NCBI GenBank assembly: GCA_028820325.1
Contig: JAPPJO010000020.1
Span: 1 to 64,000, forward strand
Source: Gammaproteobacteria bacterium
GTDB taxonomy: Bacteria > Gemmatimonadota > Gemmatimonadetes > Longimicrobiales > Gaopeijiaceae
DNA length: 64,000 bases
Direction: 5' to 3'
Shown: one piece after another, positions 55,144 to 64,000 of the stretch
Layout of the letters: each line of letters begins with the position of its first letter
Numbering within the stretch: the first letter of the stretch is position 1
Notes under the pieces: model-generated
What the model saw: the letters and a program-made list of their open reading frames with translations, nothing else
Database searches by the model: none
What the model was told of the DNA's origin: nothing
Translations under genes and position numbers: made by a program

Positions 55144-55217
55144 GATAGCCGGGGCACGGCGCAGACGGAGTTCGTCGGCCGGGCCGGGGAAGCCAACCAG
55201 GGAGGAAGTCCAGGGGC

Positions 55218-58202
55218 ATGCGGGTGTTTGAGCTTGCGAGAGATTTGCGGGTCTCGTCGCGGATGCTGTTGACGCTGTTGCGCAAGATGGGCGTAGCGCT
55301 GCACGGAGACAGGGATTTTGTGCCCGGCGACGACGTCTCGCGTCTCCTGGCGCGAATCGAGCGCGAGCGGCGACAAAGCGGCTTCGGAACCCGTGAAGCC
55401 GTGCAGGCCGCGCTGGAAGATGTTCGGTCAACCCATGTCCGGCGGAGGCGCAGTCGCAGGCGAATCCGGCGCGTGACGCCGAGCGAAGCCGAAGTTGTAG
55501 CCGTTGCGTCCCCGGTCGGGACGGCGGAGAACTCGGATCCGGTGACCGAGCAGGCCGATTCCGTACAGGTGGCCGCCGGACCGCCCTCCGCGGGCGATGC
55601 GGCGGAACCCGCCGAGGACGCCGGTTCCGCGGGACACCACGCGCCCAATGGCGAGACGTCCTCTCCCGAGACCGCAGCATCGGGTCCGGACATGCCCGGC
55701 GCAGGAAGCGAGTCGCCGCCGGCCGGGGCAGACCAGCTCGATGGCGGCGCGGCCGGGGCCACCGCCGGGCAGGATGCCGTGGCCGCGGACGCGGCCGCCG
55801 CGGCGCAGGTTGCCGACGCCGGCGATGGGCCGGGTACGGCACGGCGCGCGGAAGACGGGTCCGCATCCGCATCGCACCCGGCCGACCATCGCGACGCGGT
55901 CCCCGACCCACGGTCCGGGAGCCAAGCTGCCGCCCCGACCGCCTCTGGCGCATCGCCGGAGCCGCCGACCCCGCCCTCAGCCTCCGCGCAGCCACCGGCC
56001 GGGGCTTCCTCCGACCCTGGCCATGCGGCCCCGGCCCACGACGCGAACGTCACTTCGGCCGAGACCTTCCCGGCTGCGGCCCGACCCAAGCTGCGGTCGG
56101 CGCGCAGTCAGGGGCCCGAAGGTCCCGTGCGGGTCGTGCGCCAGTCACCCCGACTGGCTCCCGCAGCCAGCGCCGGGCCCGGAGGCCAGGTGCGCATCCA
56201 GGCCGAAGGGTACGGGCCCGACGGCAGACGCAAGCGGGGACGGAAGAAGGGCAGAAGGCGCCAGCGGGTGGACCAGGGCGCCGTGCAGGAGAACATCCAG
56301 CGCGTGATGGCCGAACTGAAGGGCGGGGGCCGGCGTCGGCGCAAGAGCCGTGATACGCGTCCCAGGGTGGAGGAAAAGGAGGCTCGCAAGGAGGAAGCCC
56401 GCAAGCAGGAGGAGCGCGAAGCCACCACCGTGCGCGTGAACGAGTTTCTGACCGTGGCCGAACTCGGGGAACTCATCGACATATCTTCAACCGAACTCAT
56501 CGGCTCGGCCTTCAAGAGCCTGGGCCTCATGGTCACGATCAACCAGCGGCTGGATTTCGACCAGATCGAAATGCTGCTGGAGGAGTTCAACTTTACCGCC
56601 GTCCGCGAGCAGGAGTACGGCGCCGCGGAAGACGGTGAAGTGGAGGAGGAGGACGATCCCGAGCTGGCTATGCCACGCCCACCCGTGGTCACGGTCATGG
56701 GTCACGTGGACCACGGAAAGACGAAGCTGCTCGACTCGATCCGGGACACCAACGTCGTCGCGGGCGAGTCCGGTGGCATCACCCAGCATATCGGGGCCTA
56801 CCACGTCCAGGTGGACGGCGACCGCTCGCTCACGTTCCTGGATACGCCGGGCCACGCCGCGTTCACCGCCATGCGCGCGCGGGGCGCCGACGTCACCGAC
56901 ATCGTGATCCTGGTGGTGGCGGCGGACGACTCCGTCATGCCGCAGACCATCGAGGCGATCTCCCACGCGCGCAACGCCGGCGTCCCCATCGTGGTGGCCA
57001 TCAACAAGATGGATCTGCCGGCGGCAGACGCCGAACGCGTCAAGCAGCAGCTTCTCAGTCACGACGTCACCGTAGAGGATTTCGGGGGCGACGTGCTGGT
57101 GGCGCCGATCTCCGCCCGCACCGGAGCGGGCATGGACGAGCTTCTGGAGAAGGTGCTGCTGCAGGCGGAGTTGCTCGAACTGAAGGCCAACCCGAACCGC
57201 CCGGCAACGGGCGCCGTGATCGAGGCCAGACTGGATGTCGGGAAGGGCCCCGTCGTTTCCGTGCTGGTTCAGCGGGGTACCCTTCGAGTGGGCGACGACT
57301 TCATTTGCGGCAAGTTCGACGGCCGCGTGCGCGCGCTGCTGGACGAGCGCGGGGCGGTCGTGGAAGAGGCGGGCCCCGGCACTCCGGTGCAGCTTCTGGG
57401 CGTCAGGGGCGTGCCCCAGGCGGGCGACACGCTGCAGGTCATGGAGGCCATGCGGGCATCCGAGATCGCCAGCACCCGCCAGCGCCTGGAGCGCGAGAAG
57501 CTCCTGCGCATCAAGGATCGCGGGATCAGGCTTGGGGACTTCTCCCAGATCCTGTCCGCGGGTGAAGTCAGCACTCTGCCGCTCATCATCAAGGGCGACG
57601 TCGACGGCTCCGTACAGGCGGTGTCGGATACGCTCCAGCGACTCAGCACCGCGGAAGTGCGGGTGGAGATCGTCCACCGGGCGGTGGGAGCCATCAACGA
57701 GGAGGATGTCCTGCTCGCGCGCACCGCCGGGGGTGTCATCATCGGCTTCAGGGTGCGTCCGAACATCAACGCCCGGCAGCTGGCCGAGCGTGAGGGCGTG
57801 GACATCCAGGTCTACGACGTCATCTACGACGCGGAAAACGACGTGCGCGCCGCTCTGGAAGGCATGCTCGCCCCGGAGCGCCTCGAGAAGGTCGTGGCAA
57901 GCGCGGAGGTGCGCGAGACCTTCAGGGTGACGAGGGTCGGCACCATCGCGGGCTGCTACGTCAGCGAGGGGGCTGTGGAACACCCGTCGACGGTGCGTCT
58001 GATCCGCGACGGCGTCGTGGTGTACACGGGAGAGATCAGTTCGCTCAAGCGGTTCAAGGACGATGTGAAGCTGGTCCGCAACGGGCTCGAGTGCGGGATT
58101 GGAATCGCCAACTACAACGATGTGAAAGTGGGTGATGTCATCGAGTGCTTCGTGGTCGAGGAAGTCGCGCGCACCCTGGCCGGAAGTGCTCACGCGCGAT
58201 GA
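55218..58202 (+). CDS. infB: Translation initiation factor IF-2
   Basis: 994 residues. An N-terminal IF2_N module ([18 protein letters not shown]) is followed by about 300 residues rich in Ala, Pro, Gly and acidic residues (about 90-300), presumably disordered. A basic stretch and a second IF2_N lead to the GTPase: [18 protein letters not shown] (G1, about 490), [20 protein letters not shown] (G3) and NKMDLP (G4). Domains II-IV follow with the fMet-tRNA-binding end. It is placed 74 bases after nusA. Confidence 0.97.
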   Translation: MRVFELARDLRVSSRMLLTLLRKMGVALHGDRDFVPGDDVSRLLARIERERRQSGFGTREAVQAALEDVRSTHVRRRRSRRRIRRVTPSEAEVVAVASPVGTAENSDPVTEQADSVQVAAGPPSAGDAAEPAEDAGSAGHHAPNGETSSPETAASGPDMPGAGSESPPAGADQLDGGAAGATAGQDAVAADAAAAAQVADAGDGPGTARRAEDGSASASHPADHRDAVPDPRSGSQAAAPTASGASPEPPTPPSASAQPPAGASSDPGHAAPAHDANVTSAETFPAAARPKLRSARSQGPEGPVRVVRQSPRLAPAASAGPGGQVRIQAEGYGPDGRRKRGRKKGRRRQRVDQGAVQENIQRVMAELKGGGRRRRKSRDTRPRVEEKEARKEEARKQEEREATTVRVNEFLTVAELGELIDISSTELIGSAFKSLGLMVTINQRLDFDQIEMLLEEFNFTAVREQEYGAAEDGEVEEEDDPELAMPRPPVVTVMGHVDHGKTKLLDSIRDTNVVAGESGGITQHIGAYHVQVDGDRSLTFLDTPGHAAFTAMRARGADVTDIVILVVAADDSVMPQTIEAISHARNAGVPIVVAINKMDLPAADAERVKQQLLSHDVTVEDFGGDVLVAPISARTGAGMDELLEKVLLQAELLELKANPNRPATGAVIEARLDVGKGPVVSVLVQRGTLRVGDDFICGKFDGRVRALLDERGAVVEEAGPGTPVQLLGVRGVPQAGDTLQVMEAMRASEIASTRQRLEREKLLRIKDRGIRLGDFSQILSAGEVSTLPLIIKGDVDGSVQAVSDTLQRLSTAEVRVEIVHRAVGAINEEDVLLARTAGGVIIGFRVRPNINARQLAEREGVDIQVYDVIYDAENDVRAALEGMLAPERLEKVVASAEVRETFRVTRVGTIAGCYVSEGAVEHPSTVRLIRDGVVVYTGEISSLKRFKDDVKLVRNGLECGIGIANYNDVKVGDVIECFVVEEVARTLAGSAHAR

Positions 58203-58232
58203 GGCCGCGGGCGGTCCGGCGGTTCGCCGGCC

Positions 58233-58514
58233 GTGGTGATCGGGGCGATCTCCTGGGACCTTTTGCTTCCGGGATGCGTGTCCCTCAAGGACAAGCGCAA
58301 CGTCGTGCGTTCCCTGAAGGACCGCATGCGCCATCGCTTCAACGTCGGCGTTTCGGAGACCCATATGCGCGAGTTGCACGCGCGAGCGGGTCTTACGGCG
58401 GTCTTCGTGACCACGGAAGGGCGTCACGCCGAGTCGATTCGCGGCCGTCTCGCCGGCTTCGTGGAGGCCGATGGCCGCGTCGTCGTACTCTCGGTCCGCG
58501 ACCCCCTGGCCTGA
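58233..58514 (+). CDS. ylxP: DUF503/YlxP-family protein
   Basis: A 93-residue ferredoxin-fold-like protein. LLPGCVSLKDKRNVVRSLKD near 10-29 and RMRHRFNVGVSETHM are the family pattern. YlxP commonly sits between infB and rbfA, exactly as here, and has been linked to ribosome assembly. GTG 58233 is the only start giving normal length. Confidence 0.88.
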   Translation: MVIGAISWDLLLPGCVSLKDKRNVVRSLKDRMRHRFNVGVSETHMRELHARAGLTAVFVTTEGRHAESIRGRLAGFVEADGRVVVLSVRDPLA

Positions 58515-58582
58515 AGCGCGCGCGGAAGCGCATGGAGGTCGACGTGGGCGCATGGTTCAACGGCCGCGGCCGCTGAGCGCAG

Positions 58583-58954
58583 ATGGCTCGCAGGCTCGCC
58601 CGGGTGAACAGCCAGCTGCAGCGGGAGATCACGCGCATCCTCCGCAGCGAGGTGCGCGATCCCCGGGTGGGCATGCCGATGGTTACGGAAGTCCGCGTGA
58701 CCTCCGACCTCTCTTTCGCGCGGGTGTTCGTAAGGCTGGCGGGCGACGGCCGGGAACGCGATCGGGCCATGAAGGGGCTCGCCGCCTCGGCCGCGTTCAT
58801 CAGGGGATCGCTGGGCGCGGAGCTCCACATCCGGCGCGTACCCGAACTGCGCTTCGTCGAAGACACGTCGCTGGAACACGCCGCACGTATCGAACAGATC
58901 CTCAAGGATGTTCTCCCCGGCGACGGCGCAGCCGGGGAAGGGGAGGAGACGTGA
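58583..58954 (+). CDS. rbfA: Ribosome-binding factor A
   Basis: A 123-residue KH-fold 30S maturation factor. RVNSQLQREITRILRSEVRD near 7-26, and VTSDLSFARVFVRL and VPELRFVEDTSLEHAARIE, are canonical. Its stop overlaps the truB GTG start by three of four bases (GTGA). The ribosome site before ATG 58583 is poor. Confidence 0.95.
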   Translation: MARRLARVNSQLQREITRILRSEVRDPRVGMPMVTEVRVTSDLSFARVFVRLAGDGRERDRAMKGLAASAAFIRGSLGAELHIRRVPELRFVEDTSLEHAARIEQILKDVLPGDGAAGEGEET

Positions 58955-59829
58955 GCCGCGCCCGTGACGGCGTGTTGCTGGTCGACAAGCCCATCGGCCC
59001 CACCTCCCACGACATCGTCCGGGAAGCGCGCGCGCGCCTGGGCCTCAGGCGCGTCGGCCATGCAGGAACCCTGGACCCCTTCGCCTCGGGGCTGCTCCTG
59101 CTCTGCCTCGGTCCTTCCACCCGCATTTCGCAGTACCTGTCGGCGATGGACAAGACCTATCTGGCGACCGCCCGCCTTGGCGTGTCGACCAGCACGCACG
59201 ACATGGACGGGGACGTGGTGGGCGGAAGCCCTCGATGGCGTGAATTGGACGAGCGCACCGTCCGGCACGCCCTCGAGGCGTTCCAGGGCCCCATCCTCCA
59301 GGTTCCGCCGCGCTATTCCGCCAAGAAGGTGCGCGGGACCGCCGCCCACCGCCGCTCTCGCCAGGGCGAGACGGTCAAGCTCGAGCCGGTGCCGGTCGAG
59401 GTGTACGGGGTGGGGGAGATCCGCTGCGCCCTTCCGTTGGTCACGTTTGCGGTTCGGTGTTCTTCCGGGACCTACGTTCGGGCGCTGGCGCGCGATCTCG
59501 GCGAGGCGCTGGGGACGGGAGCCCACCTGACTGCGCTCCGGCGCACGGCGGTGGGCTCGCTGAGCGTTCGCGACGCGGCGGCTGCCGACGGGCTACGCGA
59601 CGAGCTTCCCCCGGTCGCACACCTGTCAGCCGCGAGGGCGCTGGCGCACCTTCCGGCCGTGCGCGTGGGCGAGGAGGACGCCGCGCGCCTGGCGTGCGGA
59701 CAGGCCATCGAACCGACCCTTGAGCCCGTTCCCGAGGCCGATCCGGTGGTTGCGCTCGCGCAGGGAACCCTGGTCGCGATCGGGGTCGGCCGGGGGGGCG
59801 TGCTGCAACCGCGCAAGGTGTTCCTGTGA
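58951..59829 (+). CDS. truB: tRNA pseudouridine-55 synthase
   Basis: A 292-residue enzyme making pseudouridine 55 in the T loop of tRNA. GVLLVDKPIGPTSHDIVR opens it, and RRVGHAGTLDPFASGLLLL holds the catalytic Asp. SGTYVRALARDLGEALGTGA is the later conserved block. The GTG start overlaps the rbfA stop, and its stop overlaps ribF (GTGA). Confidence 0.96.
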   Translation: MSRARDGVLLVDKPIGPTSHDIVREARARLGLRRVGHAGTLDPFASGLLLLCLGPSTRISQYLSAMDKTYLATARLGVSTSTHDMDGDVVGGSPRWRELDERTVRHALEAFQGPILQVPPRYSAKKVRGTAAHRRSRQGETVKLEPVPVEVYGVGEIRCALPLVTFAVRCSSGTYVRALARDLGEALGTGAHLTALRRTAVGSLSVRDAAAADGLRDELPPVAHLSAARALAHLPAVRVGEEDAARLACGQAIEPTLEPVPEADPVVALAQGTLVAIGVGRGGVLQPRKVFL

Positions 59830-60848
59830 CGGCGTCCGACCGCATGGAGGGTCGCGCCGCGCGATCCGCCCGACCCGCACTGGTCCCGCGCTGCGAACGG
59901 GGGAGCGTGGTTACGGTGGGGACCTTCGACGGCGTCCATCTGGGCCACCGGGAGGTATTGCGCGAAATGGGCCGGAGAGCCCGACAAACGGGCAGGCCCA
60001 GCGTCCTGGTGACCTTCCGCCCCCATCCGCTCCAGGTCCTGAGGCCGAAGGACGCGCCCGGACTTCTGACCAGTTCGATCGAGAAGAAGGAGATCCTCGC
60101 GCAGAGCGACCTCGACTACGCCGTCTTCCTGCCGTTCACCCGGGCGCTGGCCCGCTACACTCCCCGGCGCTTCGTGGAGGAGATCCTCGTTGCCCGCATG
60201 AGGGTGAGGGAGCTCGTGATCGGCTACGACCACGGATTCGGCAGGGGGCGGTCGGGAGATGCGGAAACCCTGGATGCGATGGGAACGGAGCTGGGCTTCG
60301 ACGTCCAGGTCGTACCGCCCGTCGTCGCCGGGGGAGGTCCCGTGTCGTCGAGCAGGATTCGCAGGGCGTTGCTGGAAGGCGACGTGCGTGCCGCGCACAC
60401 CGGGCTCGGGCGCCCGTATTCGCTGCGCGGGGTGGTCGTCCGGGGTGACGGGCGCGGGCGGCGCCTGGGTTTCCCCACCGCCAACCTCGAGATTCGGGAC
60501 CCCGGCAAGCTGATTCCCGGCGAAGGCATCTACGCGGTGCGCGCCGGGTTGCCCGCAGGGACGTGGGACGGAGCCCTGCACATCGGCCCGCGCCCTACCT
60601 TCCCCGGTTCCCGTGCGTCGATAGAAGTGCATCTTCTCGACTACAGTGCCGACCTGCGCGGTGCCGACCTCTACGGAACCGAAATCCGGCTGGATCTGAT
60701 CGAGCGGCTCCGCGAGGTGCGATCCTTTGCCAGCGTGGCGGAGCTGGTCGGCCGGATGAACGAGGATGTCCGGCTTGCCCGCCGCATCCTGGCCGAATAC
60801 CGCGAACGCGATTCCTCTCCACAGACCAGATCCCGGATGACACCATGA
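59826..60848 (+). CDS. ribF: Bifunctional riboflavin kinase/FAD synthetase
   Basis: 340 residues. The N-terminal FMN adenylyltransferase domain has [18 protein letters not shown] and the later [15 protein letters not shown]. The C-terminal riboflavin kinase has [20 protein letters not shown] and the family tail [20 protein letters not shown]. It makes FMN and FAD. GTG 59826 overlaps truB and the stop overlaps the pterin dehydratase gene (ATGA). Confidence 0.95.
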   Translation: MTASDRMEGRAARSARPALVPRCERGSVVTVGTFDGVHLGHREVLREMGRRARQTGRPSVLVTFRPHPLQVLRPKDAPGLLTSSIEKKEILAQSDLDYAVFLPFTRALARYTPRRFVEEILVARMRVRELVIGYDHGFGRGRSGDAETLDAMGTELGFDVQVVPPVVAGGGPVSSSRIRRALLEGDVRAAHTGLGRPYSLRGVVVRGDGRGRRLGFPTANLEIRDPGKLIPGEGIYAVRAGLPAGTWDGALHIGPRPTFPGSRASIEVHLLDYSADLRGADLYGTEIRLDLIERLREVRSFASVAELVGRMNEDVRLARRILAEYRERDSSPQTRSRMTP

Positions 60849-61189
60849 CCGAACTGACCCGTCAGACCTGTGAACCGTGCAGGGCAGGAGCTCCTCCCGC
60901 CAGCGAAGCCGAAGTCTCGGCGTGGCGTCCACAGATTCCCGACTGGGAGATCGTAGAGCGCGACGGCATTCCCCGTCTCGAGCGCGTCTTCTCCTTCCCG
61001 GACTTCGTCCAGGCGCTGTCGTTCACCAACCGCGTGGGCGCGCTCGCCGAGGAGCAGGGACATCACCCGGCGCTCCTGACGGAATGGGGGCGGGTCACCG
61101 TTTCCTGGTGGACCCACAAGATTCGCAACCTCCATGTAAACGACTTCGTCATGGCCGCCAGGACCGACGCGGCGTTCGGCGGAGGCTGA
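60845..61189 (+). CDS. phhB: 4a-hydroxytetrahydrobiopterin dehydratase (PhhB/DCoH)
   Basis: A 114-residue protein with the pterin-4a-carbinolamine dehydratase signature: [20 protein letters not shown], then [19 protein letters not shown], which includes the catalytic His pair. An additional N-terminal Cys pair (CEPC) is typical of a subgroup. It recycles biopterin after aromatic hydroxylases or has a scaffold role. ATG 60845 overlaps the ribF stop. Its place between ribF and rpsO is unusual. Confidence 0.92.
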   Translation: MTELTRQTCEPCRAGAPPASEAEVSAWRPQIPDWEIVERDGIPRLERVFSFPDFVQALSFTNRVGALAEEQGHHPALLTEWGRVTVSWWTHKIRNLHVNDFVMAARTDAAFGGG

Positions 61190-61324
61190 CCCGTGTCGCC
61201 CGGTTGGGGCGCGCGCCTTGTAGCCCCCATCCCTTATGGCTAGGTTTGGTCGCCGTTTACAAGTCAGTGGGTTCGCGCCCCGGCTTCCCTTGCAGCGTAA
61301 GACTCTTGAGGAGGCGGTCCCGCG

Positions 61325-61585
61325 ATGGGATTCGTTAAGGAAGAAGTCATCCGCAAGTATCAGGTTCATGATGGTGACCGGGGCAGTGCACCCGTTCAGA
61401 TCGCGATCCTGACCCACCGAATCAATCATCTCCAAGGTCACTTCCGCGCGCACAAGAAGGACCATCACAGCCGCCAGGGCCTGCTCAAGATGGTGGGCCG
61501 GCGAAGGCGGCTCCTCGAGTACATGAAGCGGACCGACTACGAGAAGTACCGCGAACTCATCGCGGACCTCGGTCTCCGCCACTAG
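61325..61585 (+). CDS. rpsO: Ribosomal protein S15
   Basis: An 86-residue small-subunit protein. [20 protein letters not shown] and [20 protein letters not shown] are diagnostic. GAGGAGG sits about 10 bases before ATG 61325. The 135-base gap upstream may carry its own promoter, but I found only a weak candidate (TTGTAG-17-TAGGTT). In E. coli S15 represses its own mRNA; no clear pseudoknot could be judged here. Confidence 0.96.
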   Translation: MGFVKEEVIRKYQVHDGDRGSAPVQIAILTHRINHLQGHFRAHKKDHHSRQGLLKMVGRRRRLLEYMKRTDYEKYRELIADLGLRH

Positions 61586-61593
61586 GTCAGAGA

Positions 61594-63720
61594 ATGCTGA
61601 AAAGAATCGAGCGACAGTTTGCAGGACGCACCCTGGTCCTGGAGACCGGGCGCATGGCGAAGCAGGCCCACGGGGCCTGCCTCGTTCGTTTTGGCGATAC
61701 GATGGTGCTGTGCACGGCCACGGCACAGATGAAGCCAACCCATCTTCCCTTTTTCCCCCTCACCGTCGAGTACCGCGAGAAGACCTACGCCGGCGGCAAG
61801 ATTCCCGGGGGCTTCTTCAAGCGGGAGGGCCGCCCGGGCGAGAAGGAGATCCTGGCGGCGCGCTCGATCGATCGCCCCATCCGTCCGCTGTTCCCGAAAG
61901 GGTACATGAACGAGACCCAGATCATCTGCTACATCCTGAGCGCGGATCAGGAGAACGATGCGGACGTCCTCGGCCTGATGGGCGCCTCGGTGGCGCTCAA
62001 CATGTCGAAGATTCCCTTCCATGTCCCGGTGGCGTCGGTGCGCATGGGCCGGATTCAGGGCTCCTGGATCGTGAATCCCACCTTCCAGCAGCTCGAGTAT
62101 TCGGATGTCGACCTGGTGGTGGCGGGATCGGCCGAGGCGATCACCATGGTCGAAGGCGCCGCGGTGGAGGTGCCCGAAGAGGATCTCCTCGAAGGGCTGG
62201 GCGTCGCCCGCGAAGCGATCCGCGAGCTGGTGGCCATGCAGCGTGATCTCGTCGCCGGGGCTTACGAGGACGAGATGGAGTGGACCAGCGTGGAGCCGGC
62301 TCCGGAGCTGGTCGGCCAGGTCGAAGCGCTCGCCCGGGACGGGGTGGCGGCCGCGTTCGAGGTGGAGGAAAAGCAGGCCCGGGCCGCGGCCTTGGCCGAG
62401 CTCGGAGATGAGGTGGCCGGCCAACTGGAGACCGAAGGGACGGAGATTGAAGAAGTCCGCGCCGCAGTGAAGGGAGTCCTGCGCAAGCTAGAGAAGCAGC
62501 ACGTGCGTGCGGGCATCCTCGACCAGGGCAGGCGCGCCGACGGTCGTGGCGTCGACGACATCCGGCAGCTCGGCTGCGAGGTGGGCGTCCTGCCACGGCC
62601 GCACGGATCGGCCCTCTTCACGCGCGGACAGACGCAGGCCCTGGGCGTGGTCACCCTCGGCACCTCGCGCGACGAACAGCGCATCGATTCGATCGATACC
62701 CTCGAGGAAACCACGAAGTCGTTCATGCTTCACTACAACTTCCCGCCTTTCTCGGTGGGCGAAGCGAGGCCCATCCGCGGGACGTCGCGGCGCGAAGTGG
62801 GACACGGCAATCTGGCCGAGCGCGCCATTCAGCCCCTGCTTCCCGACTACGACGACTTCCCGTACACGATCCGCGTGGTGTCCGACGTTCTCGAATCGAA
62901 CGGCTCCTCGTCCATGGCCTCCGTTTGCGCTGCTTCGCTGTCGCTGATGGATGCGGGCGTGCCGCTCAAGGCGTCGTGCGCCGGGGTGGCGATGGGGCTG
63001 GTGAAGGAGGGCGACCGCTTCGCGGTGCTTACCGACATTCTGGGGCTCGAAGACGCCCTCGGGGACATGGACTTCAAGGTGGCCGGGACGCGCAAGGGCG
63101 TCACCGCGATTCAGATGGACATCAAGATCGAGGGGCTCGATCTGGCGATCATGCAGGAAGCGCTGGGCAGGGCGCGCACGGCGCGACGCCGCATTCTGGA
63201 TGCCATGGACCACGCCATCCCGGCGGCCCGCACCGACCTGTCCCAGTACGCCCCCCGCATCATCTCGATCTCGATCAACCCTGAGAAGATTGGTGAGATC
63301 ATTGGCCCCAAGGGTAAGACCATCAGGGCGATACAAGATGAAACCGGAGCCAAGATCGACATCGAGGACTCCGGCGTCGTGAAGATCGCCGCCGTCTCGG
63401 GCGAGGCCGGCGTACGCGCCCGCGAAATGATCGAAGCCATCGCTCAGGAGCCCGAGGTCGGACGCATCTACGAAGGTCCCGTCAAGAACACCACCACTTT
63501 CGGGGCATTCATCGAGATCTTCCCGGGCACCGAAGGGCTCTGCCACATTTCCGAACTCGCTGAAGGGCGGGTGGGCAAGACCGAAGACGTCCTCAAGGTC
63601 GGCGAAATCACGCGGGTCAAGCTGCTCGCGATCGACGAAAAGGGCCGGCTGCGCCTCTCCAGGCGCGCGGCTCTTGCCGACAACACCCGGGGCGGAACGG
63701 CGTCCCGGGCCCGCCGGTGA
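61594..63720 (+). CDS. pnp: Polynucleotide phosphorylase
   Basis: A 708-residue 3'-5' exoribonuclease. Two RNase PH domains are present, with TYAGGKIPGGFFKREGRPGE and SIDRPIRPLFPKGYMNETQI in the first and LYNFPPFSVGEARPIRGTSR-like sequence in the second. An all-helical linker lies between, then KH with IIGPKGKTIRAIQDETGAKI and S1 with TTFGAFIEIFPGTEGLCHIS. It starts 8 bases after rpsO, the classic rpsO-pnp pair. Confidence 0.97.
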   Translation: MLKRIERQFAGRTLVLETGRMAKQAHGACLVRFGDTMVLCTATAQMKPTHLPFFPLTVEYREKTYAGGKIPGGFFKREGRPGEKEILAARSIDRPIRPLFPKGYMNETQIICYILSADQENDADVLGLMGASVALNMSKIPFHVPVASVRMGRIQGSWIVNPTFQQLEYSDVDLVVAGSAEAITMVEGAAVEVPEEDLLEGLGVAREAIRELVAMQRDLVAGAYEDEMEWTSVEPAPELVGQVEALARDGVAAAFEVEEKQARAAALAELGDEVAGQLETEGTEIEEVRAAVKGVLRKLEKQHVRAGILDQGRRADGRGVDDIRQLGCEVGVLPRPHGSALFTRGQTQALGVVTLGTSRDEQRIDSIDTLEETTKSFMLHYNFPPFSVGEARPIRGTSRREVGHGNLAERAIQPLLPDYDDFPYTIRVVSDVLESNGSSSMASVCAASLSLMDAGVPLKASCAGVAMGLVKEGDRFAVLTDILGLEDALGDMDFKVAGTRKGVTAIQMDIKIEGLDLAIMQEALGRARTARRRILDAMDHAIPAARTDLSQYAPRIISISINPEKIGEIIGPKGKTIRAIQDETGAKIDIEDSGVVKIAAVSGEAGVRAREMIEAIAQEPEVGRIYEGPVKNTTTFGAFIEIFPGTEGLCHISELAEGRVGKTEDVLKVGEITRVKLLAIDEKGRLRLSRRAALADNTRGGTASRARR

Positions 63721-63809
63721 CACCTGGCCGATACCGCCGATCCCAGCGGCCCACCGGCCCGGCCGCGCTGGTTCCTGCCGCTCCCGCCACAACCCGAAAC
63801 CGGGACCGC

Positions 63810-64000
63810 ATGGCGGTCACCACGCTCGACTCCGGCATCCAGGTCCTCAGCGAATCGATTCCGGGGGTCCGCTCCGCGGCGGTCGGCGTCTGGGTCCCAC
63901 AGGGTTCGGCGCACGATGGCGAAGATGTGCTGGGGGCGAGTCATCTGCTCGAGCACATGGTCTTCAGGGGAACGCAACACCGTTCACGCGAGCAGATCGC
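63810..64000 (+). CDS. M16-family zinc peptidase, 5' part
   Basis: The frame runs off the window. From ATG 63810 it reads GIQVLSESIPGVRSAAVGVW and then ASHLLEHMVFRGT, the inverted zinc motif HxxEH of the M16 (mitochondrial processing peptidase-like) family. A GTG at 63717 overlapping the pnp stop is in frame and would add 31 residues. An M16 gene directly after pnp is common in several phyla. Confidence 0.85.
   Translation, partial: MAVTTLDSGIQVLSESIPGVRSAAVGVWVPQGSAHDGEDVLGASHLLEHMVFRGTQHRSREQI

Noticed and set aside
52885..55995. Long minus-strand frame across murA, nusA and infB
   Set aside because: It covers parts of four genes with canonical motifs plus the terminator, and shows only low-complexity Arg/Pro/Ala sequence.
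61190..61324. Possible tRNA-like or promoter element before rpsO
   Set aside because: GGTTCGCGCC resembles a T-arm but no acceptor or anticodon stem fits, and the only promoter candidate matches consensus poorly.

Overview
This is one contiguous piece of a high-GC (roughly two-thirds G+C) bacterial chromosome. It encodes TolC, a phosphate-selective-type porin, a lipoprotein and RseP, so the organism has an outer membrane. The gene orders (rplM-rpsI-rpsB-tsf-pyrH-frr-uppS-cdsA-dxr-rseP and nusA-infB-ylxP-rbfA-truB-ribF-rpsO-pnp), a short EF-Ts, split PntA, GatCAB and an Asp-type MurA fit a Gemmatimonadota-like lineage. That placement is inference and was not tested by a search. I see no rRNA, tRNA, CRISPR array, insertion sequence or prophage; the window is mainly core chromosome with two signalling islands.

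Layout. 0.1-6.4 kb (minus): a tripartite export operon with TolC-type channel, membrane-fusion adaptor and two MacB/FtsX-type permeases; no ATPase is inside the window. 6.6-12.9 kb (plus): a very large NtrY-like multi-sensor histidine kinase, a lone RsbRD-N-type domain protein and a PLP decarboxylase. 13.1-16.9 kb: proton-translocating transhydrogenase (pntAa-pntAb-pntB) and an outer-membrane barrel. 17-18.5 kb: a YifB/ComM-type AAA protein. 18.5-24.2 kb: a signalling island with, on the minus strand, a receiver-PP2C phosphatase, a periplasmic binding protein and a sensor kinase, and, divergently, an RsbW-like kinase and a STAS anti-anti-sigma factor. Together these look like a complete ligand-to-partner-switch pathway lacking only its sigma factor.

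24.3-30.5 kb: porin, formate-tetrahydrofolate ligase (eukaryote-like subtype), RNA cyclic phosphodiesterase, NtrC-type sigma-54 activator and signal peptidase I. 30.5-38.8 kb: ribosomal protein, translation factor and envelope operon ending in rseP, preceded by a promoter whose -35 region lies in a perfect 19-bp tandem duplication. 38.9-42.1 kb (minus): mannose-1-phosphate guanylyltransferase, a GlmU-like nucleotidyltransferase and a YycJ-like hydrolase. 42.2-50.9 kb: lipoprotein, serS, an orphan sensor kinase, a UvrD/PcrA helicase and gatCAB. 50.9-53.5 kb: a coiled-coil membrane protein (minus), murA and a phasin/UbiK-like coiled-coil protein.

53.6-64 kb: a leader with palindrome and strong intrinsic terminator, then nusA-infB-ylxP-rbfA-truB-ribF-pterin dehydratase-rpsO-pnp and the start of an M16 peptidase gene. 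Genes within operons are commonly joined by 1-4 bp stop/start overlaps (GTGA, ATGA, TGATG), and GTG starts are frequent. Starts were chosen by overlap, Shine-Dalgarno sequence and family length where possible.
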